Assembly (NCBI RefSeq): GCF_000621145.1
Contig: NZ_KK211216.1
Coordinates: 71,943 to 112,334, forward strand
Direction: 5' to 3'
DNA: 40,392 bases
DNA from: Desulfobulbus elongatus DSM 2908
GTDB lineage: Bacteria > Desulfobacterota > Desulfobulbia > Desulfobulbales > Desulfobulbaceae
Positions 33,671 to 40,392 of this stretch are shown in pieces (the first letter of the stretch is position 1; every line of letters begins with the position of its first letter). The notes below the pieces were generated by a model. That model saw nothing but the letters and a program-made list of their open reading frames with translations. It searched no databases and was not told the origin of the DNA. A program made the position numbers and the translations under genes.

Positions 33671-34006
33671 CTATTTGCTCGCAGTCGCAATTGTTGCTTG
33701 ACACTTTTTGCATACGCGAACTTTCGTTCCGTCTTCCAGCAATTTTTTCCCAATTTTAACCGTTTCGGCACATTCGGGGCAAACGAGCATCACATTTGAA
33801 ATATGAATTGACGCCTCTTTCTCAACAATCTGCCCAGATTGAGCAGCCGTTGCCTTTTGATGTTTTTTTATCATATTGATACGCTCGACAACGATCCGTT
33901 CTCTTCCCCTGTCAATGCGTAATACCTTGCCTACTCTCCCTTTATCTTTGCCGGTGATTACTTCAACCTTGTCGTTAACCCGCAAGTTCGTGTGTCCTTG
34001 GCGCAT
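33671..34006 (-). CDS. rplX: 50S ribosomal protein L24
   Basis: A 111-residue assembly-initiator protein. The KOW motif lies in [20 protein letters not shown], and the C-terminal part has CPEC and CKKC pairs that may bind zinc, a feature seen in many but not all L24 proteins. ATG 34006 is used, 39 bp after rplN. Confidence 0.97.
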   Translation of the reverse strand: MRQGHTNLRVNDKVEVITGKDKGRVGKVLRIDRGRERIVVERINMIKKHQKATAAQSGQIVEKEASIHISNVMLVCPECAETVKIGKKLLEDGTKVRVCKKCQATIATASK

Positions 34007-34045
34007 GATTATATTTCCTCAATCGCTCTGATAATAAATGTTCAA

Positions 34046-34414
34046 TTAGAGTACTTCTGGAGCAAGGGATATAATTTTCATAAAGCCGAGTGAACGAAGT
34101 TCGCGAGCAATCGGCCCAAAAATACGCGTGCCTATAGGTTCACCGTTATTCGCCAACAGAACCGCAGCATTTTCATCAAATTTGACGCTTGTATCTTCGG
34201 GGCGCTTGATCGATTTAACGGTTCGCACCACAACAGCATTCAATACATCGCCCTTTTTGACCTTTGCATGCGGGATCGCCTCTTTTACTGTGACAACAAT
34301 AATGTCACCAATACTAGCATATCGTTTCCGGGTGCCTCCCAAGACTCGAATACAGAGCACTTTTTTGGCACCGGAATTATCGGCAACATTTAAAACGGTT
34401 TCTGTCTGGATCAT
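34046..34414 (-). CDS. rplN: 50S ribosomal protein L14
   Basis: A 122-residue protein at the subunit interface. [20 protein letters not shown] at the start and [19 protein letters not shown] near the end are near-universal L14 blocks. ATG 34414 follows GAGG closely. Sixty-two bases separate it from rpsQ. Confidence 0.98.
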   Translation of the reverse strand: MIQTETVLNVADNSGAKKVLCIRVLGGTRKRYASIGDIIVVTVKEAIPHAKVKKGDVLNAVVVRTVKSIKRPEDTSVKFDENAAVLLANNGEPIGTRIFGPIARELRSLGFMKIISLAPEVL

Positions 34415-34476
34415 GACCTCACCCGATTATCAACTCAAATCAACACTATAAGCTGTTCGTTTATTCGCAAGCCGCT

Positions 34477-34731
34477 TTAGGCGGCACGTTCAATAATATT
34501 ACGCACCAACCATCGTTTCTTTTTAGAAAGCGGACGACATTCTTCTATCAAAACCAGATCACCAATTTGACATTGGTTCGTGGCGTCATGAGCCATATAT
34601 TTTACCTGTTGCCGAATATATTTTCCGTAAAGCTTATGCGGTATCTTTCGTTCGACAACCACGACGACGCTTTTATCCATCTTATTACTGACAACGAAGC
34701 CCTGTCGTGTTTTCTTTACTTGTTCGCTCAT
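34477..34731 (-). CDS. rpsQ: 30S ribosomal protein S17
   Basis: An 84-residue OB-fold primary binding protein. [20 protein letters not shown] and [20 protein letters not shown] are the family core. ATG 34731 (MSEQVKKT) is chosen over an upstream in-frame TTG at 34749 because it has a GGA seven bases ahead and matches the family N-terminus. Confidence 0.96.
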   Translation of the reverse strand: MSEQVKKTRQGFVVSNKMDKSVVVVVERKIPHKLYGKYIRQQVKYMAHDATNQCQIGDLVLIEECRPLSKKKRWLVRNIIERAA

Positions 34732-34766
34732 TTTTATATCCAAAAACAATGATTGAGGTTAGGCAA

Positions 34767-34958
34767 CTATTTTTGATTTCTCTCTGCAAGCACGGTTTGG
34801 ATTCGAGCAATATCCTTTCTCAGGACGCCAAGCTTGGCTGGATTTTCAAGGCGACGAATACCGTGTTTGAATCGTAACTTAAAAAGATCTTCCCGCAACT
34901 CGGCATTTTTTTTGAGAAGATCGTCGATGGAAAGAGTTCTGAGTTCCTTTGTTTTCAT
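34767..34958 (-). CDS. rpmC: 50S ribosomal protein L29
   Basis: A 63-residue two-helix protein near the exit tunnel. [20 protein letters not shown] and [19 protein letters not shown] match the family. ATG 34958 overlaps the rplP stop (ATGA), so it is translationally coupled. Confidence 0.97.
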   Translation of the reverse strand: MKTKELRTLSIDDLLKKNAELREDLFKLRFKHGIRRLENPAKLGVLRKDIARIQTVLAERNQK

Positions 34959-35371
34959 ATCGAATTACTCTTGCTGACGACTGTGGTCGGGAAGGGAAGC
35001 TTAAAACTTGCCAGTCTCAAGGCCTCAAGGGCTAATTCTTCAGGCACCCCTTTTATTTCATATAAGATTCTTCCTGGATGAATGGTTGCCACCCAATATT
35101 CAGGCGATCCTTTACCCTTCCCCATACGGGTCTCGGCGGGCTTCTTGGTAATTGGCTTGTCCGGAAAAATGCGAATCCAAAGTTGCCCGCCACGTTTGAC
35201 CTTGCGGTTAATAGCGATACGGGCCGCTTCTATCTGCTGAGAGGTCATCCGGCCGCACCCCAAAGCTTTCAGGGCAAAATCACCGAAGGCAAGATCGGAA
35301 CCGCGATAGGCTTCTCCGCGCATCCTTCCCTTGAACTGCTTTCTATGCTTAACTTTGCGAGGACTTAGCAT
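34955..35371 (-). CDS. rplP: 50S ribosomal protein L16
   Basis: A 138-residue protein at the A site and peptidyl-transferase region. [20 protein letters not shown] and [20 protein letters not shown] are diagnostic. ATG 35371 is used, 51 bp after rpsC; the stop overlaps rpmC. Confidence 0.98.
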   Translation of the reverse strand: MLSPRKVKHRKQFKGRMRGEAYRGSDLAFGDFALKALGCGRMTSQQIEAARIAINRKVKRGGQLWIRIFPDKPITKKPAETRMGKGKGSPEYWVATIHPGRILYEIKGVPEELALEALRLASFKLPFPTTVVSKSNSI

Positions 35372-35422
35372 GATTTCGAACTCCTAATGGGCTTCGCGCA
35401 GATGAATTTGCGCCATTGCAGA

Positions 35423-36088
35423 TCAATTGGTCTGCGAAATCTGTTCAGCAATCGGTTCGGAGTCGGCAAGAATTTCACCTTTAAAGATCCAAACCTTAAC
35501 GCCAATGATTCCATATGTCGTTTTTGCTTCGGCAGTGCCGTAATCAATATCGGCACGAAGAGTATGAAGGGGTACCCGCCCTTCCTTAAACCACTCTGTA
35601 CGCGACATCTCCGCACCGCCAAGCCGGCCGGAGCAGGAAATCTTAATACCTTGCACGCCGAAACGGAGGGCAGAATTTATGGATTTCTTCATGGCGCGCC
35701 GGAAGGCGATGCGGCGCTCAAGCTGTGTGGCAATATTCTCGGCGACCAACTGAGCGTCAGCTTCTGGACGGCGGACTTCCTGAATATCAATAAAACAGAT
35801 TCGCTTAAACTTCTGTTCAAGTTCTTTTTTTAGCCCCTCGATTTCAGTGCCTTTCTTCCCGATGACAATACCAGGGCGAGCTGTAAAAAGTTTAATCTTG
35901 ACTTTATCGCCTGTTCTCTCGATCACGATCCGTGAAACACCGGCATGATATAACCTCTGTTTCAGGAATTTGCGAATAAGCTGATCCTGGTGCAGATTGT
36001 TGGCATATTCCTTATCAGCATACCAGATGGATTCCCACGATCGCGTGATATTGATGCGCAGTCCAATGGGATTAACTTTTTGTCCCAA
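35423..36088 (-). CDS. rpsC: 30S ribosomal protein S3
   Basis: A 221-residue head protein at the mRNA entry tunnel. [20 protein letters not shown] at the start, a KH domain with [17 protein letters not shown], and [20 protein letters not shown] are family blocks. The start is TTG 36088, with GGAGG six bases upstream and the conserved GQKVNP directly after. No ATG is available. Confidence 0.97.
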   Translation of the reverse strand: MGQKVNPIGLRINITRSWESIWYADKEYANNLHQDQLIRKFLKQRLYHAGVSRIVIERTGDKVKIKLFTARPGIVIGKKGTEIEGLKKELEQKFKRICFIDIQEVRRPEADAQLVAENIATQLERRIAFRRAMKKSINSALRFGVQGIKISCSGRLGGAEMSRTEWFKEGRVPLHTLRADIDYGTAEAKTTYGIIGVKVWIFKGEILADSEPIAEQISQTN

Positions 36089-36142
36089 GATGATCCTCCG
36101 TTCCCTCTACAGTTAATCTCTAAATGTTTCGCTTGTACGGGG

Positions 36143-36475
36143 CTAGGCCTCAGCAACAACTACCGTGATGTGACTCGTTCGCTTGAGGATACGCGTAGCA
36201 CGTCCCTGAGCGCGCGGACTGAAACGCTTGAGCATGGGTCCACCATCGATGGTAATCTCCTTGACATACAAAATGTCAACATCAATCGATTCCATTTGAT
36301 CTGCATTGGCCACTGCTGATTCAAGCACCTTGCGAATGATCCTTGCCGCTTTTTTAGGCATAAAGCGTAAGGTCGTTACCGCTTGCTCGGCATTCATTCC
36401 ACGAATGACGTCTGCAACCAGACGTGCTTTTTGAGGAGAAATGCGAATATATTTTGCGACGGCTCTCGTCTCCAT
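36143..36475 (-). CDS. rplV: 50S ribosomal protein L22
   Basis: A 110-residue exit-tunnel protein. YIRISPQKARLVADVIRGM and the beta-hairpin region with GPMLKRFSPRAQGRATRILK are typical. ATG 36475 is used; it follows rpsS by 40 bp. Confidence 0.98.
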   Translation of the reverse strand: METRAVAKYIRISPQKARLVADVIRGMNAEQAVTTLRFMPKKAARIIRKVLESAVANADQMESIDVDILYVKEITIDGGPMLKRFSPRAQGRATRILKRTSHITVVVAEA

Positions 36476-36515
36476 CGTTTCACTCCTGAAAGGGACTTAC
36501 AGTAAAATCGAAAGG

Positions 36516-36788
36516 CTATTTGCCTTTTTTATCCGAAGCATGACCATAGTAGGTCCGAGTCGGCGCGAATTCACCCAATTTATGCCCTACCATGTTTTCC
36601 GTCACATAGACCGGGATGAATTTGTTGCCATTATGCACCGCAAAGGTCAGTCCAACCATTTCAGGCAGGATGTCAGAACGGCGAGACCAGGTTTTAATGA
36701 CTTTACGTGACCCAGTTTCTTGTGCCTGCTCGACCTTTCTGATCAAATGATCATCGACAAATGGGCCTTTTTTTATTGATCGGGCCAT
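36516..36788 (-). CDS. rpsS: 30S ribosomal protein S19
   Basis: A 90-residue head protein. [20 protein letters not shown] and [31 protein letters not shown]-type sequence ([10 protein letters not shown] here) identify it. ATG 36788 is used, 18 bp after rplB. Confidence 0.98.
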   Translation of the reverse strand: MARSIKKGPFVDDHLIRKVEQAQETGSRKVIKTWSRRSDILPEMVGLTFAVHNGNKFIPVYVTENMVGHKLGEFAPTRTYYGHASDKKGK

Positions 36789-36806
36789 AAATATTCTCTC
36801 CTTTCA

Positions 36807-37628
36807 CTAGCTCCGCTTGTTGACAATATCACGATCAGAGGTCTTACGTTTCCTTGTTTTAAAGCCTTTTGTCGGCATGCCCCACGGCGAGCACGGATGA
36901 CGTCCGCCGGAACTTTTTCCCTCGCCGCCACCCATCGGATGGTCAACAGGGTTCATTGCCACGCCGCGTACCGAGGGACGAATGCCTTTCCAACGCGCCC
37001 GGCCGGCCTTGCCCAGCTTCTGGCTGCCGTGCTCCGGATTACCGACTTGGCCGATACACGCCCGGCACTCTTTATTAAACTTCCGCACTTCACCGGACGG
37101 CAGCTTGACCAGCACCTGATTGCCATCCTTTGCCATCAACTGGGCAGCAGCACCGGCTGAGCGAACCAACTGGGCTCCTTTGCCGATCTTCATTTCAATG
37201 TTGTGAATCACCGTGCCCAAAGGAATGTTGAACATGGGCAGACAGTTCCCCAACTTAATGTCAACCCCCGAACCCGAGATAACCGTATCGCCCACAACCA
37301 ATCCATTGGGAGCCAAAATATAGGTCTTTTCACCGTCAGCATAGGTGAGCAGGGCTAGGTTCGCCGAACGGTTGGGATCATATTCAATGGCGGTAACCTT
37401 GGCGGGGATACCGGTTTTGTTTCGTTTCCAATCAATAATTCTGTATTTCCGCTTGTGACCGCCACCTTTATGCCGAGCCGTTATCCTACCATAGACATTC
37501 CGTCCGCCGGTCTTTTGCAAGGTAGTGACGAGTCCTTTTTCTGGTTCCTTATCTGACAGCAAATCCTGCTGCACGGAAACGTGATGGCGCTTACCAGGTG
37601 ATGTCGGCTTGTGGATTTTTATAGACAT
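36807..37628 (-). CDS. rplB: 50S ribosomal protein L2
   Basis: A 273-residue protein needed for peptidyl transfer. [40 protein letters not shown] and [20 protein letters not shown] are near-universal blocks, including the His in GRHP. ATG 37628 is used, 50 bp after rplW. Confidence 0.98.
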   Translation of the reverse strand: MSIKIHKPTSPGKRHHVSVQQDLLSDKEPEKGLVTTLQKTGGRNVYGRITARHKGGGHKRKYRIIDWKRNKTGIPAKVTAIEYDPNRSANLALLTYADGEKTYILAPNGLVVGDTVISGSGVDIKLGNCLPMFNIPLGTVIHNIEMKIGKGAQLVRSAGAAAQLMAKDGNQVLVKLPSGEVRKFNKECRACIGQVGNPEHGSQKLGKAGRARWKGIRPSVRGVAMNPVDHPMGGGEGKSSGGRHPCSPWGMPTKGFKTRKRKTSDRDIVNKRS

Positions 37629-37678
37629 TGCAATTCCTATAATCTAATCTCGGCTGATTTGAATCGGTTCAATCTGGA

Positions 37679-37969
37679 TCAAAGCTCATCAAGGAAATTG
37701 ATCTTTCCCTCAGCAAGAGTAATATATGCTTTCTTCCAATCACTTGTTCTACCCGTAGATTTAGCACCTACCCGTTTTTGTTTGCCTATCATATTGACTG
37801 TCGCTATCTTGGAAACCTTAACATTGAAAAGCGATTCAACAGCCTTTTTGATTTCAATTTTATTGGCACGACCATCGACTTCAAAAACAACCTTATTTTG
37901 TGACTCTTGAAGAAAATTACCTTTTTCTGTCAAGCAAGGACTTTTAATCACATCGTATATTGCTTTCAT
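37679..37969 (-). CDS. rplW: 50S ribosomal protein L23
   Basis: A 96-residue exit-site protein that docks trigger factor and SRP. DVIKSPCLTEKGNFLQESQN and VVFEVDGRANKIEIKKAVE are typical. ATG 37969 overlaps the rplD stop by four bases (ATGA). Confidence 0.98.
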   Translation of the reverse strand: MKAIYDVIKSPCLTEKGNFLQESQNKVVFEVDGRANKIEIKKAVESLFNVKVSKIATVNMIGKQKRVGAKSTGRTSDWKKAYITLAEGKINFLDEL

Positions 37970-38589
37970 GCCATCAGCCTCTCTTCAATTTTAGCAAGAC
38001 TTGATTGAACCAGCATTAATTTGGAATGCTTCAAAATATCATAGACGTTGAGTCCTGCAACTGGCAAAACATTGAAGCCAACTACATTCCGAGCGGATAA
38101 GGACATTTTATCATCCACATCCCCTGTGATGATCAAGCAATTGTCGAACTGAAAATTCTTCATGATTCCGACAAAATCTTTCGTCTTGATCTCAGGCAAT
38201 TCAAACGAATCAACAACAACAAGATTTCCTTCCTGGTGGCGGGCACTCATGGCCATTTTCAGGGCAAGTCTTCTGACCTTCTTTGGCATCGAGTAGCTGT
38301 AATCACGTGGTTGTGGACCGAAAACAGTACCACCGCCACGCCAAACAGGGGAAGTTCTGCTGCCTGACCGTGCCCGACCTGTTCCCTTTTGCCGCCATGG
38401 CTTGGCACCACCACCACTCACTTCACCGCGTGTCTTGGTGCATGCATTGCCGCTTCTGCGATTCGCACGCTGCATGCAAACCACCTCGTGCAGAATCCCG
38501 GTGTTGATCTCCACATTAAACAGCGAGTCGTTGAGTTCGATTTCGCCAACTTTTTCGGCTCGAGTATTTAAGACATCACAAACTGCCAT
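37966..38589 (-). CDS. rplD: 50S ribosomal protein L4
   Basis: A 207-residue protein; in E. coli it represses the S10 operon. The loop GEVSGGGAKPWRQKGTGRAR and SGSRTSPVWRGGGTVFGP is diagnostic. ATG 38589 follows AAGGAG by seven bases; the frame runs upstream to 38802, inside rplC, without use. No S10-type leader is seen because only 11 bp separate tuf and rpsJ. Confidence 0.98.
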   Translation of the reverse strand: MAVCDVLNTRAEKVGEIELNDSLFNVEINTGILHEVVCMQRANRRSGNACTKTRGEVSGGGAKPWRQKGTGRARSGSRTSPVWRGGGTVFGPQPRDYSYSMPKKVRRLALKMAMSARHQEGNLVVVDSFELPEIKTKDFVGIMKNFQFDNCLIITGDVDDKMSLSARNVVGFNVLPVAGLNVYDILKHSKLMLVQSSLAKIEERLMA

Positions 38590-38618
38590 GAGAATCTCCT
38601 TAAAAGCAGTTCCGGCGA

Positions 38619-39251
38619 TTACGCTTTTGAATAAATGTTGAGGATGCCGTTTGTGGCGCCGGGCGTCGTGCCATGAACCAGCAAAACATTTTCCTCGGTT
38701 CGTACGTCGATGACCTTCAGATTTTTTTGCGTGACCACGTCGTTGCCCATACGGCCTGGCAACCGTTTTCCTTTCAGCACTCTGGAAGGCCATGCACTGC
38801 AACCGATAGATCCGGGAGCGCGGTGAAAATTGGAGCCATGGGTCTTCCGACCACCGGCAAAGCCATGCCGCCTCACAACACCTTGGAATCCCCGGCCTTT
38901 GCTTTTTCCAGATATATCGACAAGATCTCCAGTGGAAAAAACATCGGAGAGAGTGATTTGCTGTCCGACTTCATAGGCTTCCGGATCAGAAACCCTGAAT
39001 TCCTTAATATGGTAATAGCCTTTTCCGCCGGACCGCTTGAAATGTCCCGCTTCCGGTTTATTCAAGCGTGATTCCTTTTTTTCGATAAAGCCTACCTGGA
39101 TGGCGTTGTATCCTTCCTTTCCCACTGTCTTCTTCTGCAGTATCGTACAAGGTCCAGCTTCAATGACGGTGACAGGTATGGAACGACCGTTTTCGTCGTA
39201 CACGCGGGTCATTCCTACCTTCCGCCCCAATAATCCTTTCGTCTTCGGCAT
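38619..39251 (-). CDS. rplC: 50S ribosomal protein L3
   Basis: A 210-residue protein near the peptidyl-transferase centre. LLGRKVGMTRVYDENGRSIP at the start and SKGRGFQGVVRRHGFAGGRK in the loop are diagnostic. ATG 39251 is used. It lies 80 bp after rpsJ, the longest gap in this part of the operon; no promoter is obvious there. Confidence 0.98.
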   Translation of the reverse strand: MPKTKGLLGRKVGMTRVYDENGRSIPVTVIEAGPCTILQKKTVGKEGYNAIQVGFIEKKESRLNKPEAGHFKRSGGKGYYHIKEFRVSDPEAYEVGQQITLSDVFSTGDLVDISGKSKGRGFQGVVRRHGFAGGRKTHGSNFHRAPGSIGCSAWPSRVLKGKRLPGRMGNDVVTQKNLKVIDVRTEENVLLVHGTTPGATNGILNIYSKA

Positions 39252-39331
39252 CTGTCTACCTGAATTCAGTTCTTCATCACGTGGATGATTGGACGTTTAT
39301 CGTTCAACCGCACTTTCGACTCCGGGCGGCA

Positions 39332-39646
39332 TCAGGGCAGCTTGATCTCCACATCGACTCCTGCCGACAGCTCAAGCTTCATGAGCGAATCAATCGTTTG
39401 CTGGGTGGGCTCCAAAATATCCAACAAGCGCCGATGGGTTCGCATCTCAAACTGCTCACGGGACTTCTTGTCCACATGGGGCGACCTCAGTACGGTGTAC
39501 TTGTTGATACTGGTTGGCAACGGAATCGGCCCCACAATGGTTGCGCCCGTGCGCCTGGCAGTATCAACTATTTCCTTGGTCGAGAGATCAAGCAGTTTAT
39601 GATCGTATCCCTTTAATCTGATACGAATTTTATCCGTAGGAATCAT
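39332..39646 (-). CDS. rpsJ: 30S ribosomal protein S10
   Basis: A 104-residue protein, also the NusE antitermination factor in other bacteria. [40 protein letters not shown] and [18 protein letters not shown] identify it. ATG 39646 follows GAGGAG. It starts 11 bp after the tuf stop. Confidence 0.98.
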   Translation of the reverse strand: MIPTDKIRIRLKGYDHKLLDLSTKEIVDTARRTGATIVGPIPLPTSINKYTVLRSPHVDKKSREQFEMRTHRRLLDILEPTQQTIDSLMKLELSAGVDVEIKLP

Positions 39647-39657
39647 CGGATCTCCTC

Positions 39658-40392
39658 TTATTCGATAATTTCGCTGATAACGCCAGCGCCAACGGTCCGG
39701 CCACCCTCACGGATCGCAAAGCGAAGTCCCGCCTCCATGGCGATCGGTGTGATCAACTCGCCGGTGATGTGGATGTTGTCACCAGGCATCACCATCTCCA
39801 CTCCCTCTTCAAGGGTCACCACGCCCGTCACATCCGTCGTCCGAAAGTAAAATTGCGGACGGTAACCATTGAAAAACGGCGTGTGACGACCACCCTCTTC
39901 CTTGGTCAGGATATAGGCCTCCGCCTTGAACTTCTTGTGCGGCTTGATCGAGCCGGGTTTGGCCAGCACCTGACCGCGCACAACCTCCTCACGCTTGACG
40001 CCGCGAAGCAAGGCGCCAATGTTGTCGCCCGCCTGACCCTCGTCAAGCAGCTTCCGGAACATCTCCACGCCCGTGCACGTCGTCTTGCTCGTCGGACGGA
40101 TACCAACGATCTCCACCTCGTCACCCACGTGGATGACGCCGCGCTCGATACGACCCGTCGCCACCGTGCCACGCCCCGATATGGAGAACACATCCTCAAC
40201 AGGCATCAAAAACGGCTTGTCGATCGCTCGCTCAGGCTGCGGAATATACGTGTCCACCGCCTCCATCAGATCCCAGATGCACTTGGCCTTGACCTCGTCC
40301 TCCGGATACTCCAACGCATTCAGTGCCGAACCCTGGATGATCGGAATCTCGTCGCCGGGAAAATCATACTTGTCCAACAACTCCCGTAACTC
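39658..40392 (-). CDS. tuf: Elongation factor Tu (C-terminal 244 residues; 5' part outside window)
   Basis: The window ends inside the gene, so the GTP-binding P-loop and NKxD motif are not visible. What remains starts in the last part of the G domain ([12 protein letters not shown]) and covers domains 2 and 3: [37 protein letters not shown] and a C-terminus [20 protein letters not shown]. About 150 residues are missing from a normal length near 396. It directly precedes rpsJ by 11 bp, consistent with an str-S10 junction (rpsL-rpsG-fusA-tuf) beyond the edge. Confidence 0.98.
   Translation of the reverse strand, partial: ELRELLDKYDFPGDEIPIIQGSALNALEYPEDEVKAKCIWDLMEAVDTYIPQPERAIDKPFLMPVEDVFSISGRGTVATGRIERGVIHVGDEVEIVGIRPTSKTTCTGVEMFRKLLDEGQAGDNIGALLRGVKREEVVRGQVLAKPGSIKPHKKFKAEAYILTKEEGGRHTPFFNGYRPQFYFRTTDVTGVVTLEEGVEMVMPGDNIHITGELITPIAMEAGLRFAIREGGRTVGAGVISEIIE

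Noticed and set aside
39647-39657. S10 leader for L4 autoregulation before rpsJ
   Set aside because: Only 11 bases separate tuf and rpsJ, too short for such a leader.

Overview
The window looks like chromosomal DNA from a GC-rich, Gram-negative anaerobe, most likely a Desulfobacterota (Desulfobulbales-like) bacterium. This rests on the gene neighbourhoods (rpsB-tsf-pyrH-frr-uppS-cdsA-dxr-rseP-tsaB-ispG-proS-rel in one run), a short EF-Ts of 196 residues, and PAS and CheW signalling proteins of a style I associate with that group. No species can be named from sequence alone. I saw no tRNA, rRNA, CRISPR array, insertion sequence or prophage.

Region A (1-5296, all minus strand) is a signalling island. 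In transcription order it encodes a HisKA-receiver protein without an ATPase domain, an NtrC-type sigma-54 response regulator with its own good sigma-70 promoter, a small receiver-like protein, a triple-CheW scaffold, and a Cys-rich multi-PAS sensor that runs off the left edge and is probably a chemoreceptor. A near-consensus sigma-54 promoter (2844-2859) lies just upstream of the small protein and CheW genes, and a 22-bp imperfect palindrome sits about 150 bp further upstream. The simplest reading is that the adjacent regulator switches on the CheW and PAS genes. This is the least ordinary part of the window.

Region B (5701-9688, plus strand) holds rlmKL (23S rRNA dual methyltransferase), a 4-nt-overlapping Nudix hydrolase, and an HDOD protein with a degenerate EAL domain.

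Region C (9728-23561, minus strand) is a long unidirectional run read from rpsB to rph. It covers translation factors (rpsB, tsf, frr), UMP kinase, isoprenoid and envelope lipid synthesis (uppS, cdsA, dxr, ispG), a site-2 protease, tsaB, proS, a RelA/SpoT protein with a degraded hydrolase site, a zinc-ribbon Smr-like protein and RNase PH. Several genes overlap by 1 to 16 bases. Strong stem-loops sit between rpsB and tsf and between tsf and pyrH.

Region D (23782-24546) is one YkgJ-type cysteine-cluster gene lying between two translation operons, just after a clear intrinsic terminator (24563-24596).

Region E (24623-40392, minus strand) is the canonical S10-spc-alpha superoperon from the 3' part of tuf through rplQ. 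It includes rpmD (59 aa) and rpmJ (37 aa). Within it, five small-subunit genes (rpsC, rpsN, rpsE, rpsM, rpsD) start with TTG or GTG while every large-subunit gene starts with ATG. This region is clearly more AT-rich than the left half.
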